64,000 bases of DNA from Microbacterium sp. H1-D42 (lineage in GTDB: Bacteria; Actinomycetota; Actinomycetes; Actinomycetales; Microbacteriaceae), in contig NZ_CP093342.1 of NCBI RefSeq assembly GCF_022637555.1, positions 2,728,001 through 2,792,000 of the forward strand. The letters are read 5' to 3'. Positions 26,848 through 34,887 of the stretch are shown here, piece by piece (position 1 is the first letter of the stretch; each line of letters begins with the position of its first letter). The position numbers and the translations under genes are program-made. Under the pieces are notes generated by a model. The model saw nothing but the letters and a program-made list of their open reading frames with translations, was not told where the DNA came from and did no database searches.

Positions 26848-28020
26848 CTACGAGATGCCCAGCTGCCCCGCGAGCACCATCACGGCGGCGCCGCGAAGCA
26901 CGATGTCGGGCTGCTCGGTGCGGTGGATCGTGATGTCGCTGAAGACGCCGTCGAGGGTGCGCGCGTGCAGAGTGTCGACCGCCGCACGCAGGAAGATGTC
27001 ATCGAGCAGGTCGGCAGGACCTGACAGCACGATGTCGGAGAGGTCGAGGGCCGCGACGATCGGGGCGATGCCGATGGCCATCCGGGCCCCGGCATCCCGC
27101 AGGATCTCGTCGCGCGCTTCGGGGCGCTCCTCGATCGCGGCGCTCAGGCGCCCGACGTTGAGCCAGGCCTCCAGGCATCCATCCCGCCCGCACACGCACC
27201 GAGGACCGCCGTCGGTGCCGACCACGACGTGCCCGATCTCCCCCGCCGCGAACCGGCTGCCGGTGAGCGGCTGCCCGCCGGTGATGAGGCCGGCGCCGAC
27301 ACCTCGGCCGACCTTGATGAGCATGAAATCGCTGCGGGCGCCGCCGAAGGTGTACTCGGCGAGTACGGCCGCGTTCGCGTCGTTGCCGACGATGACGGGC
27401 AGATCCAACTCGATGCTGGTTCGTGCCCGCAGCGGCAGACCCTGCCAGCCGAGGTTGGGCGAGCTGAGCACGGCGCCATCAGCACTGACGACGCCCTGGG
27501 TGCCGATGCCGACGCCGAGGATCGGCTTGTCGGATGCTGCGATCAGCCGCCTGGCGAGTTCGATCATGACCGCGAAGGTGGCGTCGCCGTCCTCCCCCGG
27601 CGGGCGCTCGACAGCGTCCCGCGTGACGACCTCGCCGTCGAGGTTCATCACCGCGCCCTCGAACCGGGTCGAGCCCGACATGTCGATGCCGATGATCTGG
27701 TGACCGTTGCGATCGATGTCGATGAGTGTGGCGGGCTTGCCTGGGCCTGAGGCCTCGCGGACGCCGATCTCCTTGACGATCTCGTCGGCGATGAGCTCGG
27801 CGACCAGGTCAGAGATCGTGACACGGGTCAGGCCGGTCTCACGGGCGAGGTCCGCGCGGCTGACCTGACCTGCGTGGTATAGCGTCTGCAGCACCAGCGA
27901 GCGGTTGTGCGCACGTGCGTACTCGGGCAGGAGTTTCGCGCGCGATCGCAGCTTTCTCGAGGGCCCGAAGGCTCCTGAGAACTGCACGCCGGCCTGCGCC
28001 GACCCCTGAGGTCCGTCCAC
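26848..28020 (-). CDS. ROK-family transcriptional repressor
   Basis: The 390-residue protein has an N-terminal MarR-like HTH (HAGQVSRADLARETGLTRVTISDLVAEL near 48-75) and a ROK domain with IGIDMSGSTRFEGAVMNL, the Zn-site motif CVCGRDGCLE, and glucokinase-like EIGHVVV. This is the NagC/XylR type that senses sugars. It lies downstream of the importer's promoter, read in the same strand direction, and carries a 27-base palindrome at its own start. GTG 28020 is the longest start; no clear ribosome site decides it, so a slightly shorter form is possible. Confidence 0.9.
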   Translation of the reverse strand: MDGPQGSAQAGVQFSGAFGPSRKLRSRAKLLPEYARAHNRSLVLQTLYHAGQVSRADLARETGLTRVTISDLVAELIADEIVKEIGVREASGPGKPATLIDIDRNGHQIIGIDMSGSTRFEGAVMNLDGEVVTRDAVERPPGEDGDATFAVMIELARRLIAASDKPILGVGIGTQGVVSADGAVLSSPNLGWQGLPLRARTSIELDLPVIVGNDANAAVLAEYTFGGARSDFMLIKVGRGVGAGLITGGQPLTGSRFAAGEIGHVVVGTDGGPRCVCGRDGCLEAWLNVGRLSAAIEERPEARDEILRDAGARMAIGIAPIVAALDLSDIVLSGPADLLDDIFLRAAVDTLHARTLDGVFSDITIHRTEQPDIVLRGAAVMVLAGQLGIS

Positions 28021-28031
28021 GTTTCAAACAC

Positions 28032-28058
28032 CTTTGTTAGTAAACTTTACGAACAAAG
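28032..28058. promoter_or_regulatory. 27-base palindrome upstream of the ROK gene
   Basis: CTTTGTTAGTAAA and TTTACGAACAAAG form a dyad about one central C with one mismatch. It resembles known XylR/NagC-type operators (TTTGTT...AACAAA) and lies 12 bases before the start, so autorepression is predicted. Confidence 0.7.
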
Positions 28059-28137
28059 ATAGTACAGGCTATCTGTGGGAAGACTACCGTGGCTTCGCCG
28101 ACTCGGCCCCGCACGAGGTCGCGTCCCGGACTTGTCT

Positions 28138-28228
28138 GGGAACGGATGCAGGTCATCTGAACGCTTGCAGATGGATTTCGCGGTGCGGCGGTCCGCGTGT
28201 CGTGGAGTCCTGTCCTGCATCCGTTCCC
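28138..28228 (-). repeat. palindromic intergenic repeat, copy 3 (inverted)
   Basis: Perfect 15-base arms GGGAACGGATGCAGG (28138-28152) and complement (28214-28228). Inside, read on the minus strand, AATCCATCTGCAAGCGTTCA matches the core of copy 1. It lies 22 bases after the glmS stop. Arms here are GATGCAGG rather than GATGGCGG, so the stem has changed in a compensated way. Confidence 0.7.
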
Positions 28229-28249
28229 GAAAAACGAAACGAGAGGAAC

Positions 28250-30097
28250 TCACTCCACGGTGACGGACTTCGCCAGGTTCCTGGGCTGGTCGACGTCCAG
28301 GCCCTTGGCCGTGGCCAGCGCCATGGCAAAGATCTGCAGCGGCACGACGGCCAGCAGCGGCTCGAGCAGCGGCGAGGCGAGCGGAATGCGAATGACCTCG
28401 TCTGCATAGGGCAGCACGGCGGCATCCCCCTCCTCGGCGACGACGATCACACGGGCACCGCGCGCGCGGATCTCCTGGATGTTCGAGACGACCTTCGAGT
28501 GGATCAGCGCGGAGTGGCGCGGCGACGGCACCAGCACGAACACCGGCTGACCTGGTTCGATCAGCGCGATCGGGCCGTGCTTGAGCTCGCCGGCCGCGAA
28601 GCCCTCGGCGTGGATGTACGAGATCTCTTTGAGCTTGAGCGCACCCTCGAGTGCGATCGGGTAGCCCACGTGGCGGCCAAGGAACAAGACCGAGCGGGTG
28701 TCGGCCATCCAGCCGGCGAGCTGGGTGACGTGCTCGGTCTCCTCTGCCAGCACCTGAGACACCTTCGCCGGCAGCTCCTGCAGCTCGGCGACGACGTCAG
28801 AGGCCGAGGCGGGAAGAACCCCGCGCACGCGGCCCATGTGCAGGCCGAGCAGCAGCAGCGCGGTGATCTGCGCCGAGAATGCCTTGGTCGAGGCGACAGC
28901 GACCTCAGGGCCTGCGTGGGTGTAGACGACAGCATCCGACTCGCGGGGAATCGTCGCACCCTGCGTGTTGCACACAGACAGCGTGCGAGCGCCGCGCTCG
29001 CGCGCGTACTTGACCGCCATCAGCGTGTCCATGGTCTCGCCCGACTGGCTGATCGAGATGACCAGCGTGCCGTCGTCGATCACCGGGTCGCGGTAGCGGA
29101 ACTCGTGCGCCAGCTCGACATCGACCGGCACGCGCGCCCACTGCTCGATCGCGTACTTGCCGACCATCGCGGCGTACGAGGCGGTACCGCAGGCGGTGAT
29201 GATGATGCGTCGGATGCCCGTGAACAGCTCATCCAGTCCGTCGAGCTCTGGAATGACGACCTGGTCGTCCTGCACCCGCCCGCGGATCGTGTTGGCGACC
29301 GCCTCAGGCTGCTCGGCGACCTCCTTGGCCATGAACGACGGCCAGCCGCCCTTCTCAGCGGCGGCTGCGTCCCACGACACCTCGAACGGCTGCGCCTCGA
29401 CGGTCACGCCGTCGAAGTCCGTCACCGTCACAGACGAAGGCGTGATCGAGACGATCTGGTCCTGACCGATCGCCAGCGCACTGCGGGTGTGCTCGACGAA
29501 GGCCGCGACGTCACTGCCGAGGAAGTTCTCACCGTCCCCCAGTCCGATCACCAGCGGCGAGTTGCGGCGGGCACCGACGACCAGGCCGGGCTGGCTCTCG
29601 TGCATGGCGAGCAGCGTGAACGCGCCCTCGAGGCGGTTCACGACCGAGCGGAAGGCCGTCGCCAGATCTCCGGATGCCCGGTACTCGCGCCCCAGCAGGG
29701 CCGCGGCGACCTCGGTGTCGGTCTCGCTCAGGAAGGTCGTGCCCTCGGCGGTCAGCTCATCGCGCAGGGCGGCGAAGTTCTCGATGATGCCGTTGTGGAT
29801 GACCGCGAGCTTGCCGTCATCGGCGAGGTGCGGGTGCGCGTTCACGTCGGTGGGGCCGCCGTGAGTCGCCCAGCGGGTGTGGCCGATTCCGGTCGTGCCG
29901 TCGGGCATCGCAGCATCCGCCAGCGAGTCGCGCAGCACGGCCAGCTTGCCGGCCTTCTTGCGCATGTCGAGCACGCCGCCGTCATCGATGATGGCTATGC
30001 CTGCTGAGTCGTAGCCGCGGTACTCGAGGCGGGCGAGGCCCGCGAGAAGGATGTCCTGGCTGGGCCGCGGGCCCACGTATCCGACGATTCCACACAT
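28250..30097 (-). CDS. glmS: glutamine-fructose-6-phosphate aminotransferase (isomerizing)
   Basis: The 615-residue enzyme makes glucosamine-6-phosphate for peptidoglycan and other amino sugars. An N-terminal Ntn glutaminase (MCGIVGYVG with Cys2 as nucleophile; GHTRWATHG) and two SIS domains (GTASYAAMVGKYAIE; SQSGETMDTLMAV; AEGFAAGELKHGPIALIE) end in the usual AKSVTVE. ATG 30097 lies seven bases after TACGCT, so the transcript is probably leaderless and leaves no room for a glmS ribozyme. Two or more roles for GlcNAc in the nearby glycan locus make it a supply gene. Confidence 0.97.
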   Translation of the reverse strand: MCGIVGYVGPRPSQDILLAGLARLEYRGYDSAGIAIIDDGGVLDMRKKAGKLAVLRDSLADAAMPDGTTGIGHTRWATHGGPTDVNAHPHLADDGKLAVIHNGIIENFAALRDELTAEGTTFLSETDTEVAAALLGREYRASGDLATAFRSVVNRLEGAFTLLAMHESQPGLVVGARRNSPLVIGLGDGENFLGSDVAAFVEHTRSALAIGQDQIVSITPSSVTVTDFDGVTVEAQPFEVSWDAAAAEKGGWPSFMAKEVAEQPEAVANTIRGRVQDDQVVIPELDGLDELFTGIRRIIITACGTASYAAMVGKYAIEQWARVPVDVELAHEFRYRDPVIDDGTLVISISQSGETMDTLMAVKYARERGARTLSVCNTQGATIPRESDAVVYTHAGPEVAVASTKAFSAQITALLLLGLHMGRVRGVLPASASDVVAELQELPAKVSQVLAEETEHVTQLAGWMADTRSVLFLGRHVGYPIALEGALKLKEISYIHAEGFAAGELKHGPIALIEPGQPVFVLVPSPRHSALIHSKVVSNIQEIRARGARVIVVAEEGDAAVLPYADEVIRIPLASPLLEPLLAVVPLQIFAMALATAKGLDVDQPRNLAKSVTVE

Positions 30098-30104
30098 GGA
30101 TTAC

Positions 30105-30110
30105 AGCGTA
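30105..30110 (-). promoter_or_regulatory. -10 box for glmS
   Basis: TACGCT on the minus strand, seven bases, then ATG 30097: a predicted leaderless or near-leaderless transcript. Confidence 0.45.
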
Positions 30111-30180
30111 AAGCGTGCTTTTTGCGAGGGATCCGAACGAAAACGGTGGCAGAAGAACGACCCCGCAGGAAAACGAAAGA

Positions 30181-30214
30181 CGTCCACCGGCGGAGGGGGC
30201 CATACCGGTGGACG
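30181..30214 (-). terminator. intrinsic terminator after the Tat-exported protein gene
   Basis: Arms CGTCCACCGG and CCGGTGGACG (30181-30190, 30205-30214) are followed on the minus strand by a T-rich stretch (TCTTTCGTTTTCC). This is the best rho-independent terminator seen in the window. Confidence 0.7.
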
Positions 30215-30234
30215 CCTGCTTCGCAGTGCGGTGA

Positions 30235-31038
30235 TCAGCTGTCGATCGCCGCACCAAGCTGTGCCGGGGCCGGCACCTCGCCCGTGGCGTCGATCTTCAC
30301 GCGACCGGACTCACGCGACAGCGACCGTGCCTTGGGCGATCCGCTGGCCGGCAGGCACGCGTCATAGCTGAGGTCGCCGATGCCGATGTGCTGGTTGGAG
30401 CTGCTGTCCTTGCCGGCGACGTAGCGCACCTTGATGACCGTCACGGGTCCTGGCCAGCTCACCGTCACGCGGCCGGCGCCTCCGGAGATGGGCGTGTCAC
30501 CGTCGTTCTTCGGGCGGAACCGATCCGCCGACGTCCCACTGCCGATGATGTTCGTTCCGCGCTGAGAGGTGAAGCCGCCAGGTGAGACCTCGACAGTGTC
30601 ATTCCAGCTGTCCTTATCGATGTCGTGGATGATGAACGACAGCCCTGTTAGCGGTTCGCTCAGCGTGATCGTGAGCTCGATCCAGTCGTCCTTCTTGACC
30701 TCACCCGACATCTGCATCTCGAGGTAGTTCCACTGCGGTGCGGTAGAGGTGCGCGCGACCTTTCCGGTGTCACCCCAGCCCGGACGGTGTTGGTTCCACC
30801 CGGACCCCGTCACACTGCGCTCGAACGCCAGGTTGGCCGTGACTCCGGACGGCTGGAACGTCAGTGCCTTCGGGCTTGAACCGACCGTCAGATCATCAAA
30901 GCTGGTGGTGTCCCTGCACGACGCCGCAGCGAGCGGAACCGTGGCTGCGACAGCGATCGCGGGTGCTGCCCAGGCCATGGCCTTGGTGACGGTGCGACGG
31001 CTGATTTCCTGATTCGAGGCGCGCTCGACGTCGTTCAT
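30235..31038 (-). CDS. Tat-exported protein of unknown function
   Basis: The 267-residue protein begins with a twin-arginine leader, ISRRTVTKAMAWAAPAIAVA followed by a small-residue cleavage region (PLAAAS). The mature part is beta-rich with Cys near its start and end (SCRDTT, DACLPA) and no anchor. ATG 31038 is chosen for GGGGAG just upstream; an in-frame start 19 codons earlier would bury the leader. The leader is nearly the same as in the protein at 62986-63954. No enzyme motif is recognised; a wall-associated adhesion or matrix protein is possible. Confidence 0.8.
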   Translation of the reverse strand: MNDVERASNQEISRRTVTKAMAWAAPAIAVAATVPLAAASCRDTTSFDDLTVGSSPKALTFQPSGVTANLAFERSVTGSGWNQHRPGWGDTGKVARTSTAPQWNYLEMQMSGEVKKDDWIELTITLSEPLTGLSFIIHDIDKDSWNDTVEVSPGGFTSQRGTNIIGSGTSADRFRPKNDGDTPISGGAGRVTVSWPGPVTVIKVRYVAGKDSSSNQHIGIGDLSYDACLPASGSPKARSLSRESGRVKIDATGEVPAPAQLGAAIDS

Positions 31039-31154
31039 CTGACTCCCCAGTCTGCGCGCGCACTGGGCTCTCCCACAGAGCCCTCGGGCACACACGCGAT
31101 CTCGACGCTATCGGATTTCCGGGGTGTGCGGCAAGGCCGAAAATACGATGCGGC

Positions 31155-32099
31155 TCAGACCTTGCGCAATTGCACCGACTCGACAGCGTGGTCAGCGCCC
31201 TTGCGCAGCACCAGGGTCGCCCTGTGCTTGGTGGGCATGACGTTCTCGACGAGGTTCGGCATGTTGATCTCGTTCCAGTAGCCGAGTGCCGTCGTCACGG
31301 CCTCGTCGTCGGTGAGATGCGCGAACACGTTGAAGTAGGACGACGGGTTGCTGAATGCTCCCTTGCGCAGGGCGAGGAAGCGGTCGATGTACCAGCGCTC
31401 GATGTGCTCGGTGTCGGCGTCGACGAAGACCGAGAAGTCGAAGAAGTCGCTGACCGCAGCGTCGTTCGGGGCCGGCGGGGGCTGCAGCACGTTGAGCCCC
31501 TCGACGATGACGACGTCTGGCTGGCGCAGCACGACGTGCGCGTCTGGCACGATGTCGTATCGCATGTGAGAGTAGAACGGTGCGCGCACCTCAGCCGCGC
31601 CGCTCTTGACCTCGGTGAGGAATGACAGCAAGGCGCGGCGGTCGTACGACTCCGGAAAACCCTTGCGGTCCATCAGCCCGCGCCGCTCGAGCTCGGCGTT
31701 CGGATACAGGAACCCGTCAGTGGTGACCAGCTCGACGCGCGGCGTGCCGGGCCAACGACTCATCAGTTCACGCAACAGGCGGGCGATGGTCGATTTGCCG
31801 ACCGCGACGGAACCCGCGACGGCGACGACGAAAGGCGTCGTCGTGTCGTCCTCCTGCAGGAACTCGCTGGTGGCGGCGCCCAGCCGGCGGGTCGAGCTGG
31901 CGTACAGGCTCAACAGTCGGCTGAGCGGCAGATAGACCTCGCGCACCTCGGTGAGATCGAGCCGGTCGCCGATGCCTCGGATCTCGACGACCTCGGTCTC
32001 GCTCAGAGGCTGATCGAGTCCTGCGGCGAGGCGCGCCCAATCGGCTCTGTCGATCGCACGGTACGGAGACAGCGGCAGGCTCGGGTCGACGGCGGTCAC
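31155..32099 (-). CDS. coaA: pantothenate kinase (type I)
   Basis: The 314-residue CoaA phosphorylates pantothenate, the first step of CoA synthesis. The P-loop is VAGSVAVGKSTIARLL near 99-110, with VTTDGFLYPN, RKGFPESYDRRALLSFL and VIVEGLNVLQPP typical of the type I family. GTG 32099 lies seven bases after TACGAT. It is divergent from the LCP gene with a short shared promoter region. The C-terminus ESVQLRKV is as usual for actinobacterial CoaA. Confidence 0.96.
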   Translation of the reverse strand: MTAVDPSLPLSPYRAIDRADWARLAAGLDQPLSETEVVEIRGIGDRLDLTEVREVYLPLSRLLSLYASSTRRLGAATSEFLQEDDTTTPFVVAVAGSVAVGKSTIARLLRELMSRWPGTPRVELVTTDGFLYPNAELERRGLMDRKGFPESYDRRALLSFLTEVKSGAAEVRAPFYSHMRYDIVPDAHVVLRQPDVVIVEGLNVLQPPPAPNDAAVSDFFDFSVFVDADTEHIERWYIDRFLALRKGAFSNPSSYFNVFAHLTDDEAVTTALGYWNEINMPNLVENVMPTKHRATLVLRKGADHAVESVQLRKV

Positions 32100-32106
32100 G
32101 CGTTAC

Positions 32107-32112
32107 ATCGTA
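32107..32112 (-). promoter_or_regulatory. -10 box for coaA
   Basis: TACGAT on the minus strand, seven bases, then GTG 32099: probably leaderless. Confidence 0.45.
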
Positions 32113-32172
32113 TCCGGCGGTCACGGACTGCCCCGAAATGAGCTGTCCAGCACTTCCACGGCCTCATCCCGC

Positions 32173-32178
32173 GATACT
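32173..32178 (+). promoter_or_regulatory. -10 box for the LCP gene
   Basis: GATACT, six bases, then ATG 32185. The same GATACT-N6-ATG arrangement precedes the histidine kinase gene. Confidence 0.4.
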
Positions 32179-32184
32179 GATTCA

Positions 32185-33195
32185 ATGACCACGAGCGACC
32201 CGATCTTCGACACCGAGCCTGCCCCGGCAAAGCGCCGCCGCCGCCGGTGGCCCTGGGTGATCGTGTTCGTGCTCGTCGGCATCCTGATCGCGATCGCTGC
32301 GGTCGCCGGTGCGTACCTGTTGCGACTGTCCGCCTCGTACGACAAGGCTGAGACGCTCCCCACGGCTGAGGTGTTCCCTACTGTCCGCCCTGCCGCGGTC
32401 AACCCCGAGGCCGTCAACATCCTGCTGCTCGGCTCCGACTCGCGCAGCGGCCTGGATGGCGAGCTCGACAGCATCCGAGGTCAGCGTGCCGACACCATGC
32501 TGCTCGTGCACATCCCCGCCGACCGCTCAGACGTGCAGGTCATCTCGTTCATGCGCGACAACTGGGTCGAGATCCCTGGCAAGGGTGAGCACAAGCTCAA
32601 CGCCGCGCTCGCGTTCGGCGGCGTGCCCCTGCTGGTGCAGACGATCGAGGGCATCATCGACGTGCCGATCGATCACGTCGCGATCACCGACTTCGAAGGC
32701 TTCAAAGGTCTGACCGACGCGCTCGACGGAGTCTCGGTCGACAACGCGATCGCGTTCCAGTCGGAGGGCTTCTCGTATGAGAAGGGCGTGATCGACCTGC
32801 GTGGTGACGAGGCGCTGGCGTATGTGCGCGCGCGGTACCCGTTCAGCGACGGCGACTACCAGCGCGTGCGCAACCAGCAGGCGTTCATCAAGGGCGTGCT
32901 CGACAAGATGCTCAGCCGCGAGACGCTGACCGATCCCGGCCGCATCGCGGCGTCGGTCGACGCGATCTCGCCGTATCTGACGGTGGATGCCGGACTCGAC
33001 GCCGCGACCGTCGCCCAGCTGGGCTTGAGCCTGCGCGAGGTCGGCCGCACCGACATCATCTTCCTCACCGCGCCGACGCTCGGCACCGGGATGATCGGCG
33101 ACCAGTCGGTCGTGCTGCCCGACTGGGAGAAGCTCGGCGCGCTGTCGGAGGCGCTCAAGAACGACACCGTCGCTGAGTACGCCGCGGCCGGTTGA
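32185..33195 (+). CDS. LytR-CpsA-Psr (LCP) family cell-wall glycopolymer ligase
   Basis: The 336-residue protein has a cytoplasmic basic N-terminus, one membrane span (WVIVFVLVGILIAIAAVAGAYLL), and an LCP domain outside: LLLGSDSRSGLDG with the phosphate-binding Asp/Arg, RADTMLLVHIPADRSDVQVISFMRDNWVEIPG, and RARYPFSDGDYQRVRNQQAF. LCP enzymes attach teichoic-acid-like polymers or capsule to peptidoglycan, which fits the glycan locus starting 3.3 kb away. The start is supported by a leaderless-type promoter. Confidence 0.93.
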   Translation: MTTSDPIFDTEPAPAKRRRRRWPWVIVFVLVGILIAIAAVAGAYLLRLSASYDKAETLPTAEVFPTVRPAAVNPEAVNILLLGSDSRSGLDGELDSIRGQRADTMLLVHIPADRSDVQVISFMRDNWVEIPGKGEHKLNAALAFGGVPLLVQTIEGIIDVPIDHVAITDFEGFKGLTDALDGVSVDNAIAFQSEGFSYEKGVIDLRGDEALAYVRARYPFSDGDYQRVRNQQAFIKGVLDKMLSRETLTDPGRIAASVDAISPYLTVDAGLDAATVAQLGLSLREVGRTDIIFLTAPTLGTGMIGDQSVVLPDWEKLGALSEALKNDTVAEYAAAG

Positions 33196-33329
33196 CGCAT
33201 CAGGTTCGCGCGGCGCAGGAGCCCAGCGCAGGTTCGCAGAACGCCGGCGCGCAGCACAGGCGCGAAGGTCGACGGATGCCAGCTCACGGCGCCTTTGTGC
33301 GCCGGCCGCATCCTGGCCGTTAACAGTAT

Positions 33330-33378
33330 GATCGCGGGCGCAAGTAGATCAGAAGCCTAAGAAAGTGCGCCCGCGATC
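33330..33378. terminator. inverted repeat between convergent LCP and histidine-kinase genes
   Basis: Perfect 13-base arms GATCGCGGGCGCA (33330-33342) and complement (33366-33378) around 23 bases. It could end transcription from either side but has no U-tract. In the 308 bases between the genes (33196-33503) I see no coding sequence. Confidence 0.45.
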
Positions 33379-33503
33379 GTGGCGCTGGGGACGCCGTTAC
33401 TGGGGAGCTTTAAAGATATCCGGGGCACTCGTGCCGGCGGTACGGTCAAAAGGTGAAACAGCACTGGACTTTCGTCTAGACATCTGTCGCGGCGGACGCC
33501 GAC

Positions 33504-34646
33504 TCAGGTGACCGGCAGGCGCGCTGCTACTCGCCAGTGCTCGCCCTCCACGCCAGAGGCGAACTCCCCGTTGGCACCGATGACGCGCTCTGCCATGCGA
33601 TTGAGGCCTGTTCCGCTGGACGACAGATTCCGGCGGGGAGTTGCGGCGAGTGGACTCAGCATAGTCAGCGCGACCGTGTCGTCGTCGGTGTCGACGCGGA
33701 CGATGACGTCACCCGGTCCCGCGTATTTGAGGATGTTCGTGGTGGACTCGCGCACGATGCGGGCAAGCACGATCTCGGCGATGCGTGGAATCCGCTCGTC
33801 GGTGGAGGAGCCCTCCACGACCACGTTGTGTCCTGCCGCTTCGATCTCGGCGCTGGCTTCGGTGATGGCTGTGTCGAGGTCACCGGTCTGCACGGCAGTC
33901 GAGCGCGGCGCGTCGTCGGCGAGATCGATCACGAAACGCAGATCGGCCATCGCCTTGCGTGCCGCGATGCGAATCGCATCCTGCGACTCCTTGCTTACAG
34001 ACGGGTCGTCGAGCATCTGCACGTGCAATGCCACCACGGTGAGGTGGTGGGCGATGCTGTCGTGCAGTTCGCCGGCGATCCATCGCCGCTCGGCGAGAAC
34101 CGCCTGTCGCTCTTGTTCGGCGCTCTTGGCGAGCTGACGCTCCAGATTGTCGCCTCGGGCAGACGCAAGCCTCAGCGCGAATCCGATCGCACCTGCCACC
34201 GCAGCGAACAAGAGGTAGATACCAACGTTGACAGGGTCACCAGTGTCATCGAAGGCGACGATGGCCGTGGCGACGAGGAAGCCGGCGCCGTACAGCAGCA
34301 CATGTGCCGTGCCGCCAAGGCGCATCACCATGCCTGCGGCGACGGCAGCCGCGAAGAGCACGACTGAGTCCTTGCCCGCGACGACGGAGACAGCGAAGAC
34401 GAGTCCGAGGACGGCGGTGGCTGTGGCCGGCCACCACAGGTAGAGCACGAACACTGCAGTTGCGGTGACACTCAGCACGGATCCGGTGACGTCCGTTCCC
34501 GGTGTGAAAATCACGCCGAAAATGTCGAGCACCATCAGGACGACCAGGAACGCGAGCATGACGACACGCTCGAGCGTGGTCAGTCGCTCACCGCGAGTCA
34601 GCCGCAGGCGACCCGGATCGTCGCGTGTCAGCGGGCCAAAGGGCAT
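33504..34646 (-). CDS. sensor histidine kinase (HisKA_3/NarX type)
   Basis: A 380-residue membrane kinase with about five hydrophobic segments in the first 150 residues and no large outside domain, then a dimerisation helix with the phospho-His in AGELHDSIAHHLTVVALH, and a HATPase domain (IVRESTTNILKYAGPGDVIV as N-box; SSSGTGLNRMAERV as G-box). ATG 34646 lies six bases after GATACT and is preferred over GTG 34664. It is divergent from its likely partner, the NarL-type regulator at 34888. The signal is unknown. Confidence 0.9.
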   Translation of the reverse strand: MPFGPLTRDDPGRLRLTRGERLTTLERVVMLAFLVVLMVLDIFGVIFTPGTDVTGSVLSVTATAVFVLYLWWPATATAVLGLVFAVSVVAGKDSVVLFAAAVAAGMVMRLGGTAHVLLYGAGFLVATAIVAFDDTGDPVNVGIYLLFAAVAGAIGFALRLASARGDNLERQLAKSAEQERQAVLAERRWIAGELHDSIAHHLTVVALHVQMLDDPSVSKESQDAIRIAARKAMADLRFVIDLADDAPRSTAVQTGDLDTAITEASAEIEAAGHNVVVEGSSTDERIPRIAEIVLARIVRESTTNILKYAGPGDVIVRVDTDDDTVALTMLSPLAATPRRNLSSSGTGLNRMAERVIGANGEFASGVEGEHWRVAARLPVT

Positions 34647-34652
34647 GCCCCA

Positions 34653-34680
34653 AGTATCACCCACTGCGCGACAGTCTCAA
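34653..34680 (-). promoter_or_regulatory. promoter of the histidine kinase gene
   Basis: On the minus strand TTGAGA (34680-34675), 16 bases, GATACT (34658-34653), six bases, ATG 34646. The -35 lies in one of two direct copies of CTCAACGGATAG (34676-34687 and 34689-34700), so a duplicated -35 region is present. Confidence 0.5.
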
Positions 34681-34832
34681 CGGATAGACTCAACGGATAG
34701 CACCAAAGAAGCGTGCGAGCTGTTCCCAGATGGACATTGGATTCACCTCCACAAGTGAACGTTTGTCTAAGTACGTGTTAATCCTCTCGGTATGGCCACG
34801 AGAGCACATCTGCCTCACGTCCACACTTGATT

Positions 34833-34867
34833 GCCCAAAGGTCTAAGTCACTAACTGACCTCTGGGC
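34833..34867. promoter_or_regulatory. palindrome upstream of the response regulator gene
   Basis: GCCCAAAGGTC (34833-34843) and GACCTCTGGGC (34857-34867) form a dyad with one mismatch, ending nine bases before the -10 box. Inside, GGTCTAAGTCACTAAC repeats TGTCTAAGTACGTGTTA found about 70 bases upstream (34773-34789). It may be a site for the regulator itself. Confidence 0.4.
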
Positions 34868-34875
34868 AGCACGGT

Positions 34876-34881
34876 TAGGCT
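34876..34881 (+). promoter_or_regulatory. -10 box for the response regulator
   Basis: TAGGCT, six bases (CAACGC), then ATG 34888. Predicted leaderless transcript. Confidence 0.55.
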
Positions 34882-34887
34882 CAACGC

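Noticed and set aside
28034..30007. Plus-strand open frame of about 650 codons
   Set aside because: It is antisense to glmS, a certain gene; low-complexity Arg/His-rich translation.
30098..30180. glmS ribozyme or riboswitch
   Set aside because: The glmS promoter is only seven bases from the start codon, leaving no leader, and the ribozyme is known mainly from Firmicutes.
33196..33503. tRNA or small RNA gene in the convergent gap
   Set aside because: There is a 13-base inverted repeat but no cloverleaf, T-loop or promoter pattern.
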